Notes under the pieces: generated by a model
Told to the model about the DNA's origin: nothing
Seen by the model: the letters and a program-made list of their open reading frames with translations, nothing else
Database searches by the model: none
Part shown: positions 41,306 through 49,414 of the stretch, piece after piece
How the letters are laid out: each line of letters begins with the position of its first letter
How positions within the stretch are numbered: position 1 is the first letter of the stretch
Assembly: GCA_944376715.1 (NCBI GenBank)
Contig: CALWDO010000018.1
Coordinates: 1 to 49,665, forward strand
Direction of reading: 5' to 3'
DNA length: 49,665 bases
Source: an uncultured Lachnoclostridium sp.
GTDB taxonomy: Bacteria > Bacillota > Clostridia > Lachnospirales > Lachnospiraceae
Made by a program: the position numbers and the translations under genes

Positions 41306-42505
41306 ATGAAATCACTACTGAAAGGCATCTGTATCGGTCTGGGCATCGGCATCATCCTGCTGGCCGGACTGTATCTTTATCTCACACTTTCCGGGAATCA
41401 TCCGTACTCCCCGGAAAACACAGCAGAGAGTTCAGAGAACCTGTCGGAGCCGGCAGATGAAACCGTCTCTTCTCAGGAACCTGCCCGTGAAGAAACCATA
41501 TCTGAGCCTCCCGCCGCGGAAACTGCGGAAGAACCGGCAGAAGAGCTGCCGGAAGAGCCGGAACCCGAGCCGGATGTCACTCTCTCATTCGCAGGAGACG
41601 TCATGTTCCCGGATCATTATCTGTCCGCCTATGATGCAGGCGGGATCCAGGCCATCGCCGACAGCGGCATGCTGTCCCACATGCAGGATTCGGATCTGTT
41701 TTTACTGAACGAAGAGTTCCCCTTCAGCCTGCGTGGAGAACCCATGCCCGACAAGCAGTTCACCTTCCGTACAGATCCCAAATACGTCCGTATCTTTCAG
41801 GACCTGGGCGTGGATATCGTCACAGTAGCAAACAACCATGCCCTGGATTTTGGGCAGGACGCTTTCTGCGACACTCTGGATACTCTTCAGCAGGCTGATA
41901 TCGCCTGTATCGGCGGCGGTTACAATATCGCCCAGGCGTCTGCCCCCGCCATCCGTACCGTCCACGGACAGACCTTTGCTTTCCTGGGCGCGACCAGAGT
42001 CTCCCCCGCATACGAATGGTATGCCACCGACTCCCAGCCCGGACTTTTCCAGACCTATGATCCCGCCCTTCTGAATCAAAGGATCGCGGAAGCCGACGCC
42101 CAGTATGATCACGTCATTGTATTTGTACATTGGGGAATCGAAAGAAACGAGACGCCGGAGGAATACCAGCGTGTTCTGGCGCAGGGATATATAGACGCCG
42201 GCGCGGATCTGGTCGTAGGATGCCATCCGCATGTGCTGCAGGGATTTGAATATTACCAGGGAGTTCCCATCGTTTACAGTCTGGGAAATTATCTGTTCGA
42301 CAGCCGCACAGGAGAGACTGTGCTTCTGAAAGCTGTCTTTTCTCCGGAAGGAGATCTTTCTCTGCAGCTGATACCATGCCGCCGGGAATCCGAAGTCCTG
42401 ACGCAAATAAAAGACCCGTCCTCCCTCTTTCAGCACTTGGAAGATATCTCCTTTGGCGCTGAAGTCGCAGAAGACGGGACTATTACAGAAGGCGGCACTG
42501 ATTAG
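41306..42505 (+). CDS. CapA-family (poly-gamma-glutamate capsule type) membrane-anchored phosphoesterase-like protein
   Basis: 399 residues. An N-terminal membrane helix (GICIGLGIGIILLAGLYLYL) is followed by a Glu/Pro/Ser-rich spacer of about 50 residues and a PGA_cap domain with metallophosphoesterase-like motifs. These are LSFAGDVMFP, FLLNEEFPFS, VTVANNHALDFG, VIVFVHWGIERNE, VVGCHPHVLQG and VYSLGNYLFD. The conserved Asp, Asn-His and His residues expected for a metal site are present. In Bacillus CapA helps export or assemble poly-gamma-glutamate. Solitary copies in Clostridia have no proven role and no capBC genes are nearby. Its stop overlaps the convergent cstA stop by 4 bases. Confidence 0.88.
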   Translation: MKSLLKGICIGLGIGIILLAGLYLYLTLSGNHPYSPENTAESSENLSEPADETVSSQEPAREETISEPPAAETAEEPAEELPEEPEPEPDVTLSFAGDVMFPDHYLSAYDAGGIQAIADSGMLSHMQDSDLFLLNEEFPFSLRGEPMPDKQFTFRTDPKYVRIFQDLGVDIVTVANNHALDFGQDAFCDTLDTLQQADIACIGGGYNIAQASAPAIRTVHGQTFAFLGATRVSPAYEWYATDSQPGLFQTYDPALLNQRIAEADAQYDHVIVFVHWGIERNETPEEYQRVLAQGYIDAGADLVVGCHPHVLQGFEYYQGVPIVYSLGNYLFDSRTGETVLLKAVFSPEGDLSLQLIPCRRESEVLTQIKDPSSLFQHLEDISFGAEVAEDGTITEGGTD

Positions 42506-44190
42506 TGCTCAGCCTTCTTTGTTATAAGTTCTTTTCCGGAGGTAACCACAATCGTCACTCCCAGGATCATCAACAGGACCGCTACGATCAGCTGAAGTCC
42601 TTCCACCATGAAGACTCCGGTGCCTGCCGTGAACGCTCCTACCAGCGCGATAAATCTCTGTACCAGCGCCGTGAACGTTACGATCAGCATAATCACAAAC
42701 GGAGGAACGAGGGTTCTCATCTCTCTGCCTGTCACTTTCAGGAATACGCACAGCGTAATCAGAACCAGCGCGCTCAGAAGCTGGTTGGCGCTTCCGAACA
42801 GAGGCCAGATGTTGGAATATCCCACCTGCGTCAGAATATACCCGAACGCCAGAGTAATCAGAGTCGCAAAATATTTATTGCAGAGTACCTTTCTCCATCC
42901 TTCCGCGTGTTCCATATCATCCGTACTGAATAATTCCTGGAAGGACATACGGCCGATACGGGCCACAGAATCCAACGTAGTAAACGCCAGCGCGGATACG
43001 CACATGGTCATAAAACTCTGGGCTACAAAAACCGGAATTCCGAACATCTCCAGGAATCCTGCCACTCCGGAAGAGAAGATCTGGAACGGAGTTCCCACTG
43101 CTGCCGTACCGTCCGCACTGGCTGCGGCGCCGGCCACACACAGCGCGATAACCGCCAGGAGACTTTCCAGTACCATGGCTCCGTATCCAACCTTCAGCAT
43201 ATCCTTTTCGTTGGAGATCGTCTTGGAGGAAGTTCCGGAGGACACCAGGCTGTGGAATCCGGATACCGCACCGCAGGCAACTGTTACAAACAGAATCGGG
43301 AATAACGTTCCCAGGCTGTCATTCCGGAAACCGGTATATGCCGGAAGGTTCATGGTCGGATGTGCAAAAATCAGTCCCAGTACAGCGCCGACGATCATAC
43401 CTACAAACATAAACGTGGACATATAGTCACGAGGCTGCATCAGGAACCACATAGGAAGTACCGCAGCCAGGAAGATATAGGCAAATGCAATGTATACCCA
43501 CATCTCTTTTCCCAGGATCACCGGCAGATTCATTCCGCATACAAACGCAAGCACCGTACATACCAGGCCGAAGACTACTTCTTTCCAGCCGGTCAGTTTT
43601 GCCTTTCTCTGAACCAGTCCGAAAACAGCCGCAAACAGGATGAAGAACAAGGAGATGCTTCCTGCCGCGCCGTTTACCGTCGCATTTTCTGCAAGCGTCG
43701 TCACGCCGTCTGTTACCACATAAGCATTGAAGGTATCTGCCACCATATCCGCGAACGCCGCCATGACGATCAGCGTAAACAGCCAGCAGAATCCCAGAAA
43801 TAATTTACGTCCGGCTTTTCCGATATACTTTTCGATCAGAAGTCCCATGGATTTTCCGTCGTTCTTTACGCTGGCATACAGCGCGCCAAAATCAGTCACG
43901 GCGCCGAAGAAAATACCTCCCAGGATAATCCACAGAAGAACCGGCAGCCATCCGAACGCTGCGGCCTGGATCGCTCCCGTCACCGGTCCTGCTCCGGCGA
44001 TCGACGAAAACTGGTGCGCAAATACCGTCCATCCGTCTGTGGGCACATAGTCCTGCCCATCGTTATGTACTACTGCGGGGGTCTTCGCATTCGGATCAAT
44101 TCCCCATTTTTTTGCCAGCCACCTTCCATACAGCGTGTACGCTGCCACCAGGCATACTGCGGCAATCAGCACAATTACAAGCGTGTTCAT
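42502..44190 (-). CDS. cstA: carbon starvation protein CstA family transporter
   Basis: 562 residues from the ATG at 44190; the longer open frame upstream belongs to the T-box leader. It is a polytopic membrane protein with CstA motifs: GRWLAKKWGIDPNAKTPAVV, DGWTVFAHQFSSIAGAGPVT, a GAVTDFGALYASVKNDGKSM segment, VACGAVSGFHSLVSSGTSSK and ARIGRMSFQELF. CstA proteins import peptides or, in E. coli (CstA, BtsT), pyruvate. Its length is typical for Firmicutes and shorter than the E. coli protein. A complete T-box leader upstream ties expression to uncharged tRNA, favouring an amino acid or peptide-related role here. Confidence 0.93.
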   Translation of the reverse strand: MNTLVIVLIAAVCLVAAYTLYGRWLAKKWGIDPNAKTPAVVHNDGQDYVPTDGWTVFAHQFSSIAGAGPVTGAIQAAAFGWLPVLLWIILGGIFFGAVTDFGALYASVKNDGKSMGLLIEKYIGKAGRKLFLGFCWLFTLIVMAAFADMVADTFNAYVVTDGVTTLAENATVNGAAGSISLFFILFAAVFGLVQRKAKLTGWKEVVFGLVCTVLAFVCGMNLPVILGKEMWVYIAFAYIFLAAVLPMWFLMQPRDYMSTFMFVGMIVGAVLGLIFAHPTMNLPAYTGFRNDSLGTLFPILFVTVACGAVSGFHSLVSSGTSSKTISNEKDMLKVGYGAMVLESLLAVIALCVAGAAASADGTAAVGTPFQIFSSGVAGFLEMFGIPVFVAQSFMTMCVSALAFTTLDSVARIGRMSFQELFSTDDMEHAEGWRKVLCNKYFATLITLAFGYILTQVGYSNIWPLFGSANQLLSALVLITLCVFLKVTGREMRTLVPPFVIMLIVTFTALVQRFIALVGAFTAGTGVFMVEGLQLIVAVLLMILGVTIVVTSGKELITKKAEH

Positions 44191-44221
44191 AATCTTCACT
44201 CTCCTTCGTTCTGTTTTGGGC

Positions 44222-44572
44222 TTTTTATCCCACAAAAAAATCGCCCTCCGGCAGATCGCTCTGTCAGAAGACGAAGTACATTTCCTCCGCGTTACCACTT
44301 CTATTACCGGATACAGTTCCGGTCCCTCAGTCCCGTCGGCCGGCTGCATCCCAAATCGCTTCTCATTAAGCGCAGGTCCTATCTGCCGGATTAACAGGTT
44401 TCCTTATAACGGAGGAATTCCGGTCCGGGCTACTGGTTCTGCCGTTCGCCCCGACTGCTCGCAGGTGATAACCGCCCTGACCATGCTGTTCCCTCACACC
44501 ATCCGGGAACTCTCTGAAAACACTTCTGTCCGGGAAGTCCTGTCCTGTTCAACGCATTGTTTTTTGAACACA
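44222..44572 (-). ncRNA. T-box riboswitch leader of cstA
   Basis: The leader holds the Stem I landmark CAGAGAG (about 44510-44516), an apical stem GTTCCC/GGGAAC, and the T-box GAAGTGGTAACGCGG around 44286-44301. It ends with a terminator (TCGTCTTC pairing with GGAGGGCGA around a CAGA-GCGA-TCTG hairpin, then T7) at 44234-44274. In the usual position before CACCTGCGAGC, the codon followed by A is ATC (44467-44469), suggesting tRNA-Ile. The T-box bulge UGGU requires a tRNA with discriminator A, which fits Ile but not Ser. The terminator forms when the tRNA is charged; uncharged tRNA lets cstA be read. The specifier is the least certain element. Confidence 0.88.
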
Positions 44573-44577
44573 GGTTT

Positions 44578-44605
44578 ATTATAGCTCAAAAATGAAGAAT
44601 GTCAA
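44578..44605 (-). promoter_or_regulatory. promoter of the T-box-cstA transcript
   Basis: Perfect TTGACA (44600-44605) and perfect TATAAT (44578-44583) with a 16-base spacer on the minus strand, directly upstream of the T-box leader. Confidence 0.88.
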
Positions 44606-44650
44606 CAAAAAATTATTTCTGGAATCGAGGGACATGCAACACGAAATGCG

Positions 44651-44687
44651 GCATAAAAAATAAAAAGTCCCATTTACAGGGACTTTT
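44651..44687 (-). terminator. terminator after tRNA-Leu
   Basis: AAAAGTCCC and GGGACTTTT form a perfect 9-bp stem with a 7-base loop, followed by TATTTTTT on the minus strand. Confidence 0.88.
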
Positions 44688-44691
44688 ACCA

Positions 44692-44771
<80 letters not shown>

Positions 44772-44820
44772 TTGCCTTATCTATGTTATCATCTGGCATC
44801 CCAAAAGTCAATTATCATTC

Positions 44821-45570
44821 TCAAAGCACGCCAAGCAGAGCCGCCGCCTCCAGCGCCGCCATCACTACCGGCTGATGCAGCAGATAAATGATAAGACTAT
44901 GTCTTCCCAGCCACTCCAGCCCCCGGATCCTGCAGGATAATACGCGTCGTATTCCTTCGCCCTTCATCAGAATCCTGTACAGAAAATACCCGCACAGAAA
45001 CAGAAAAAACCAGGGAAAGAAAGAAAAATAATCCCCCGACCAAAAATCAGGTTCCGGAAATCCCAGAAATGTAAGCAAAAGCCCGCGGTAGAGGCTCTCC
45101 GGCACCACGCCCAGGCGGAGCGCCCCAAATCCCCAGAATCCCGCATTTATATCTCTGGTAAGTATAAACAGCAACGCGCTTCCGATCAGGCCTGCCCATG
45201 CGGGCAGTTTATCCAGCAGGCGGGAGAGCGGAATCTGCACCAGCATGGCGCTCCCCAGGAAGGTAAGAATACCGAATAAAATCCGCTGAGAAGGCATAAA
45301 AAGAAAAGTGACCGCTGTCACCAGTATCCCGCCGCCGAATACAGTCAGCCCCCGCCTCAGCGGGTGTTTCCCCAGATTCCAGCAGAAACCGGACAGCAGG
45401 ATAAACGTCCAGCAGACGCTCTGCTGCCACACACGCCCCGGCATGTCCCAGAACCAGGAGACGCCCGCTCCGTAGATCTCCACCAGATCGTACATCCCAT
45501 GGTAAGCAATCATGCTGATCAGAGTCAGCCCTCTGAGCGCATCCAGCAGGTGATACCGCTCCCGCGTCAT
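44821..45570 (-). CDS. DUF1624 / heparan-alpha-glucosaminide acetyltransferase-like membrane protein
   Basis: A 249-residue integral membrane protein with about seven helices. The N-terminal motif RYHLLDALRGLTLISMIAYH carries the conserved Asp-Arg-Gly and His of the acyltransferase-3-like DUF1624/HGSNAT group. WLGRHSLIIYLLHQPVV near the C-terminus is the second family motif. Eukaryotic HGSNAT transfers acetyl from cytosolic acetyl-CoA to sugar amines across a membrane; the bacterial substrate is unknown, possibly wall or capsule sugars. Its start overlaps the thioesterase stop by 4 bases (45567-45570), so the two are co-translated. Confidence 0.88.
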   Translation of the reverse strand: MTRERYHLLDALRGLTLISMIAYHGMYDLVEIYGAGVSWFWDMPGRVWQQSVCWTFILLSGFCWNLGKHPLRRGLTVFGGGILVTAVTFLFMPSQRILFGILTFLGSAMLVQIPLSRLLDKLPAWAGLIGSALLFILTRDINAGFWGFGALRLGVVPESLYRGLLLTFLGFPEPDFWSGDYFSFFPWFFLFLCGYFLYRILMKGEGIRRVLSCRIRGLEWLGRHSLIIYLLHQPVVMAALEAAALLGVL

Positions 45571-45995
45571 GCCTGCTCCTCCTGATCCGGTGCCATAGCT
45601 TCTTTCATTTTTTCATAAAGCGCCGGAAGTTCCTTTTTGATCGTGACCGGACGGCCATTTTTATTCAGATAACAGTGGCGGGACGTTCCTATCGCACGCA
45701 CTTCTCCGGTCTTTTCATCCTTCATCACATAGGACAACGCGTATTTGATCCCATTAAATGAAGTCAGTTTCACCTCGATAACCACCCGGTCTCCGAAATG
45801 GGTCATGGATTTATATTCACATTCTACCGCCAATACCGGGCTTATGATTCCCGCTTCCTCCACTGCGCTGTATGGAAAATCCATCTCATCCATGTACGCG
45901 ATTCTGGCCTCCTCCATCCAGCGGATGTAATTGGAATGATGAATAATGCCCATTTGATCTGTTTCATAATACTGTGCCTGATGAATATATGTCAT
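45567..45995 (-). CDS. YbgC/FadM-type acyl-CoA thioesterase (hotdog fold)
   Basis: 142 residues of the 4-hydroxybenzoyl-CoA thioesterase family. YYETDQMGIIHHSNYIRWME contains the catalytic Asp and the His/Asn substrate motif, followed by the helix WMEEARIAYMDEM. The enzyme hydrolyses short-chain or aromatic acyl-CoA in the cytoplasm. It is coupled by a 4-base overlap to the DUF1624 membrane acyltransferase, which could connect the pair to acyl-group handling. Confidence 0.9.
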   Translation of the reverse strand: MTYIHQAQYYETDQMGIIHHSNYIRWMEEARIAYMDEMDFPYSAVEEAGIISPVLAVECEYKSMTHFGDRVVIEVKLTSFNGIKYALSYVMKDEKTGEVRAIGTSRHCYLNKNGRPVTIKKELPALYEKMKEAMAPDQEEQA

Positions 45996-46021
45996 AATTT
46001 TTCTCCTCCATATATAGAATC

Positions 46022-46046
46022 AGCAGAAGCCGCAAGGGCTTCTGCT
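46022..46046 (-). terminator. hairpin at the end of the histidine kinase gene
   Basis: AGCAGAAGCC and GGCTTCTGCT form a perfect 10-bp stem with a 5-base loop, overlapping the kinase stop codon. Only GATTCTATAT follows, so it is a weak terminator for the two-component operon. Confidence 0.65.
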
Positions 46047-47391
46047 AATTCATTGTATCATCTTTATCCGCATTTTCAAAGAGAATTGTGATCCGGGTAC
46101 CTTTTCCCGGTTCGCTTTCCAGCTTCAGTTCCGCTTCATGCTGCGCTACTATGTGCTTTACAATCGCCAGTCCCAGTCCGGTGCCTCCGGTGGCCTTGGA
46201 ACGGCTCTTGTCCACCCGGTAAAACCGCTCGAAGACATGGCTCTGATGCTTTTCCGGGATACCGATACCGGTATCCTCTACGCAGAGACATACTTTCTCG
46301 CCTTTCGGCTCCACACGAACAGTCACGCTTCCGTCAATATTATTGTAGCGGATCGCGTTATCGCAGAGATTGTAGAGTACTTCGTCCACCATCTCCCGAT
46401 TTCCCATAATATAAGCGGGCTCTCCTTCCAATTTCAGCGTTACCTGATGCTTCTCCGCGTTGACCTGAAGCATATCCACACAATTTTCCGCCATCTGATA
46501 AAGCGGCAGCCGGTCAAGCACCAGCGTCGTCGTCTCCATCACATCCAGCTCCGACAGCTTGATGATATCGTTGATGGTCGTGAGCAGCCTGGTAGCGCTG
46601 CGGTGAATCTCGCCTGCAAATCTGGGAATATCCGTCTGCGACACCATATTATGCTCAATCAGTTCCGCGTATCCGGAAATGGAGGTAAGCGGAGTCTTCA
46701 GCTCGTGAGATACATTCGCCGTAAAATCCTGGCGCATCTTGGCATTTCTCATAATATCGTCATGCTGCTTGCGGATCGTATTGACAAAGGGAATCATCTC
46801 TTTGTATACTGGTATGGCCTCTTCTTCGTCCAGATGTTCCGCCAGCTGTGTGATAGGCGCCATCAAAGACTTTGTCGCCCGCGCCGACAATAAGATACAG
46901 AGAATCAGAATCAGCAGCGCCAAAGCAAGCGATATGGGCAGTGCGCTTCTAAATATATCCCATACGCTGGAAGCTTCCTTCGCCACACGCAATACCGTCC
47001 CGTCCTCCTGCTGCACCGCATAATAAAACGCATCTCGATCCAGAGTATTTGACCTGCGGACCGCCTGTCCTTCTCCCTGTTCCGAAGCTTGCTCCACCTC
47101 CGGACGGTCTCCGTGATTGTCCAGGCCTCCTATTGCCACATCATTGTCATAGAGCACTGTCCCATCCTCACCGATCAAAGTGACACGCAATGCGTCTATT
47201 CCCAACTTTGTATAGTCTTCTTCCTGGCCCTCAAAAACTCCCGCGCTCTGAATCACACGGGCGCAGGTCCTCAGTTCATCTACGATCTCATTCCGGAAAA
47301 AACCATAAAAGACCGCCGTCACAAGGACGGTGGTCAGCAGGATGCTTGAAAGAGCCACCAGAATAAATTCACGCTGTATTTTATTTTTCAT
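46045..47391 (-). CDS. PhoR-like sensor histidine kinase
   Basis: A 448-residue kinase with membrane helices at about 9-32 and 150-170. Between them is a 115-residue extracellular domain resembling a PAS-like sensor (TLIGEDGTVLYDNDVAIGG). A short linker follows, then a HisKA domain with phospho-His229 in ANVSHELKTPLTSISGYAEL and an HATPase_c domain (LYNLCDNAIRYN, VEDTGIGIPEK, GTGLGLAIVKHIVA). This arrangement fits PhoR/WalK-type kinases of Firmicutes. It overlaps the response-regulator gene by 4 bases (47388-47391). With PhoP-like boxes upstream, phosphate sensing is the best guess, but neither protein is distinctive enough to be sure. Confidence 0.88.
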   Translation of the reverse strand: MKNKIQREFILVALSSILLTTVLVTAVFYGFFRNEIVDELRTCARVIQSAGVFEGQEEDYTKLGIDALRVTLIGEDGTVLYDNDVAIGGLDNHGDRPEVEQASEQGEGQAVRRSNTLDRDAFYYAVQQEDGTVLRVAKEASSVWDIFRSALPISLALALLILILCILLSARATKSLMAPITQLAEHLDEEEAIPVYKEMIPFVNTIRKQHDDIMRNAKMRQDFTANVSHELKTPLTSISGYAELIEHNMVSQTDIPRFAGEIHRSATRLLTTINDIIKLSELDVMETTTLVLDRLPLYQMAENCVDMLQVNAEKHQVTLKLEGEPAYIMGNREMVDEVLYNLCDNAIRYNNIDGSVTVRVEPKGEKVCLCVEDTGIGIPEKHQSHVFERFYRVDKSRSKATGGTGLGLAIVKHIVAQHEAELKLESEPGKGTRITILFENADKDDTMN

Positions 47392-48059
47392 TCAATCATA
47401 TACCCCACATTACGTACTGTTTTAATCAGCGATCCCGCGCTTTTCAGCTTCTGGCGCAATGTTTTGATATGCACATCCAACGTTCGGGATTCTCCTTCAA
47501 AATTGATCCCCCAGATCCTTTCCATGATCACATCACGGGACATGACAATCCCCTGGTTCTGAATCAATAATTTCAACAGCTCATACTCCTTGAAGGTCAG
47601 GTCGCAGGGTTCGTCTTTCACATACACCATATGTTTTTCTCCGTCCAGGAAAACATCTCCGGTAGAGAGGAATTTCTCTTCCTCCATATTCATGCTGCGG
47701 CGCAGCAGCGCTTTCACCCTTGAGATCAGCTCCATTACTCCAAACGGCTTCGTTATATAGTCGTCCGCCCCCATATCCAGGCCCTTGACCTTGTCGATCT
47801 CTGTCGTCTTAGCCGTCACCATCATCACCGGTACCTTTTTCGTGTCCGGGATACTGCGCAGCTTCCTCACAATCTCCAGCCCGTCCTCATCCGGGAGCAT
47901 AACATCCAGCAGGATCAGATCCGGAACCTTCTCCGCGATCTGATGGAAAAAGTCCTTGGCGCACTCATAACCGCTCACCTGATAACCGCTGTTCTTCAGC
48001 GCAAAACTCTCGATCTCCCTGATATTCTGATCATCTTCCACAATATAAATCAATGCCAT
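47388..48059 (-). CDS. OmpR/PhoP-type response regulator
   Basis: 223 residues. The receiver domain has acidic residues ED-D at 8-10, phospho-Asp52 in LILLDVMLPD, and the conserved Lys in DDYITKPFGVMEL. A winged-helix Trans_reg_C domain follows (LTFKEYELLKLLIQNQGIVM, GESRTLDVHIKTLRQKL). It is the first gene of a pair with the histidine kinase. The upstream region has repeated TTTACA motifs with helical periodicity, a pattern bound by PhoP in Bacillus, which suggests autoregulation. Confidence 0.9.
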   Translation of the reverse strand: MALIYIVEDDQNIREIESFALKNSGYQVSGYECAKDFFHQIAEKVPDLILLDVMLPDEDGLEIVRKLRSIPDTKKVPVMMVTAKTTEIDKVKGLDMGADDYITKPFGVMELISRVKALLRRSMNMEEEKFLSTGDVFLDGEKHMVYVKDEPCDLTFKEYELLKLLIQNQGIVMSRDVIMERIWGINFEGESRTLDVHIKTLRQKLKSAGSLIKTVRNVGYMIE

Positions 48060-48141
48060 CTTCCAACAACCTCTCCAGATACCATTTTTAATCTATAATT
48101 CTCAAAATATTTTTTAATCGAACATCATACTATAATACAGC

Positions 48142-48180
48142 TGTAAATTCCAGGAGGTATCCATGTAAAATCCATGTAAA
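48142..48180 (-). promoter_or_regulatory. PhoP-like direct repeats upstream of the response-regulator gene
   Basis: On the minus strand TTTACA occurs at 48175-48180, 48164-48169 and 48142-48147. The steps are 11 and 22 bases, so all face the same side of the helix. The outer two sit within a perfect 11-bp direct repeat (TCCATGTAAAA on plus). Bacillus PhoP boxes are TT(A/C/T)ACA repeats of this periodicity. A TATTAT/TATAGT -10-like sequence follows and no good -35 is present, as in activator-dependent promoters. Confidence 0.65.
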
Positions 48181-48212
48181 ATTTGTTCCAAATCTGCTCA
48201 CGCGGCAAAAAC

Positions 48213-48259
48213 GCAGGAAACGGCCGCGGCGATTTTACTCCTTCGGAGATGTTTCCTGC
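48213..48259 (-). terminator. hairpin terminator after the GNAT gene
   Basis: GCAGGAAAC and GTTTCCTGC form a perfect 9-bp outer stem enclosing a small CTCC-GAA-GGAG hairpin. GTTTTTGCC follows on the minus strand. Confidence 0.65.
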
Positions 48260-48297
48260 AGATTGGACATATGACGGATACCATACATCCGCCTCTC

Positions 48298-48822
48298 TTA
48301 TAAGAGCAGTTCGTAGAGTTTAAACTGCATAGGAACACCTATATCCGCATAGATAATATCTACCGTATCCACATACTCAAAGCCAAAAGACGTATATACT
48401 TTCACCGGCACATCGTTTCCAACGATACAGTCCAAACGTATTGCCTTCTGCTCCCGGCTTTTTGCGGTCCGGATTGCGTGCTCCACCAGCTGCTTCGAAT
48501 ACCCCCGGCCGCCATAGTCCGGCAAAACTCGCAGTGCATGAAGGACAACAACTTCGTTTTCCGCCGCATCAATATGCCATTGAACGGTATGATAGGCGCT
48601 GTCACAATCGTGATTCATAATATAGGCGGCGATAATTTTACCGTCTTCTACGCCAACAAACTGCGATCCGCTGTAAATAGCCTCCTTTACCATGTCCCGA
48701 GAAGGGAATCCGCCTTTGTCCCCATCAGGCAGGAAATCTTTTTCTCCGAGGAATTTACACATTACATCATAAAAGGACATGATTTTCTCGAAATCACACA
48801 TTTCAGCTTGCTTAATCTTCAT
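48298..48822 (-). CDS. GNAT family N-acetyltransferase
   Basis: A 174-residue acetyl-CoA-dependent acetyltransferase of the GCN5 fold. It begins MKIKQAEMCDFEKIMSFYDV. Motif A, the acetyl-CoA pyrophosphate loop, is LRVLPDYGGRGYSKQLVEHA. A KVYTSFGFEYVDTVDI segment completes the fold. The acceptor substrate cannot be predicted. The gene is monocistronic, with an AAGGGAAG ribosome site and its own downstream hairpin. Confidence 0.88.
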   Translation of the reverse strand: MKIKQAEMCDFEKIMSFYDVMCKFLGEKDFLPDGDKGGFPSRDMVKEAIYSGSQFVGVEDGKIIAAYIMNHDCDSAYHTVQWHIDAAENEVVVLHALRVLPDYGGRGYSKQLVEHAIRTAKSREQKAIRLDCIVGNDVPVKVYTSFGFEYVDTVDIIYADIGVPMQFKLYELLL

Positions 48823-48952
48823 TATTTTACTTCCCTTATACGCAGGTTTAAAGATAGTCTACCACAGAAACGTAAATATTTCCACTTAACACAAAATAAC
48901 CGCAGGCATCGATAATTTGGCAATTCATTTTTACCGCGTATAAGCAGAAAAC

Positions 48953-48991
48953 GCAGAAGAACCAGAGGCGGGGGACCTCTGGTTCTTCTGC
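48953..48991. terminator. perfect 16-bp inverted repeat, probable terminator
   Basis: GCAGAAGAACCAGAGG and its exact complement flank a G-rich 7-base loop. GTTTTCTG follows on the minus strand and AACAACTTTTATG on the plus strand. It is likely an intrinsic terminator, but no gene lies directly upstream on either strand except the distant tRNA cluster. Confidence 0.55.
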
Positions 48992-49158
48992 AACAACTTT
49001 TATGTATATTTATCGAAGACACTGCATAAAAGAATAATCAAAAGGGAGGGTTTATTCATAAAGGGGGATTAGGGGGTTGCAGTATCCTCATTCATACACG
49101 ACAAATGAGAGGATAACTTCATGTGATATCGTTCTCACTTGACGTTTATTATTATACG

Positions 49159-49186
49159 TCGTGAATGTATAATTGTACATTGACGA
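49159..49186. repeat. imperfect palindrome in the AT-rich stretch
   Basis: TCGTGAATGTA and TACATTGACGA are complementary except for one position, with a 6-base centre TAATTG. It looks like a regulator site, but there is no identifiable gene for it to control. Confidence 0.45.
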
Positions 49187-49265
49187 AACGCATAAAAATT
49201 TGTCGAATTTCCAGATATTATGAAACAAAAAGAACAATGCAAAATAACGGCTTAGTCTTATTGTA

Positions 49266-49309
49266 TAAAAAAATACCGCGAAACCAATCATTTATTGATT
49301 TCACGGTAC
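49266..49309 (-). terminator. terminator of the tRNA cluster
   Basis: TACCGTGAAATCA pairs with TGGTTTCGCGGTA, with G-U and one unpaired base, around an AT loop, and T7 follows on the minus strand. It lies 6 bases after tRNA-Lys. Confidence 0.88.
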
Positions 49310-49314
49310 TTTTA

Positions 49315-49387
49315 TGAGACATCGGGGATTCGAACCCCGGACAACTTGATTAAAAGTCAAGTGCTCTACCAACTGAGCTAATATCCC
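49315..49387 (-). tRNA. tRNA-Lys (UUU)
   Basis: A 73-base cloverleaf. Anticodon loop CTTTTAA between CTTGA and TCAAG; acceptor GGGATAT with ATGTCTC (two G-U pairs); discriminator A; CCA not encoded. Last gene of the four-tRNA cluster. Confidence 0.95.
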
Positions 49388-49414
49388 ATTCAGCATTATT
49401 TCTGCATGCCCAAA

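Larger units (their letters stand above)
48823..49314. other. gene-free, AT-rich stretch before the tRNA cluster
   Basis: About 490 bases without a convincing gene. It contains a perfect 16-bp inverted repeat (48953-48991), a purine-rich run near 49040-49080, an imperfect 10-bp hairpin near 49083-49115, an imperfect palindrome (49159-49186), and the tRNA terminator at 49266-49309. From about 49010 on, base composition is clearly more AT-rich than the rest of the window. The short frames on the minus strand lack ribosome sites. Confidence 0.6.

Noticed and set aside
48154-48181. AGGAGG followed by ATGTAA twice on the plus strand, like a start-stop element
   Set aside because: ATGTAA is the complement of the TTTACAT repeats read as PhoP boxes; no good plus-strand -35 or downstream gene supports a translated leader.
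48822-49022. 66-codon open frame on the minus strand
   Set aside because: It runs through the perfect 16-bp inverted repeat and the GNAT leader, and no ribosome site precedes it.
49088-49291. 67-codon hydrophobic open frame on the minus strand
   Set aside because: Its ATG falls within the tRNA-Lys terminator, there is no ribosome site, and the stretch is simply AT-rich.
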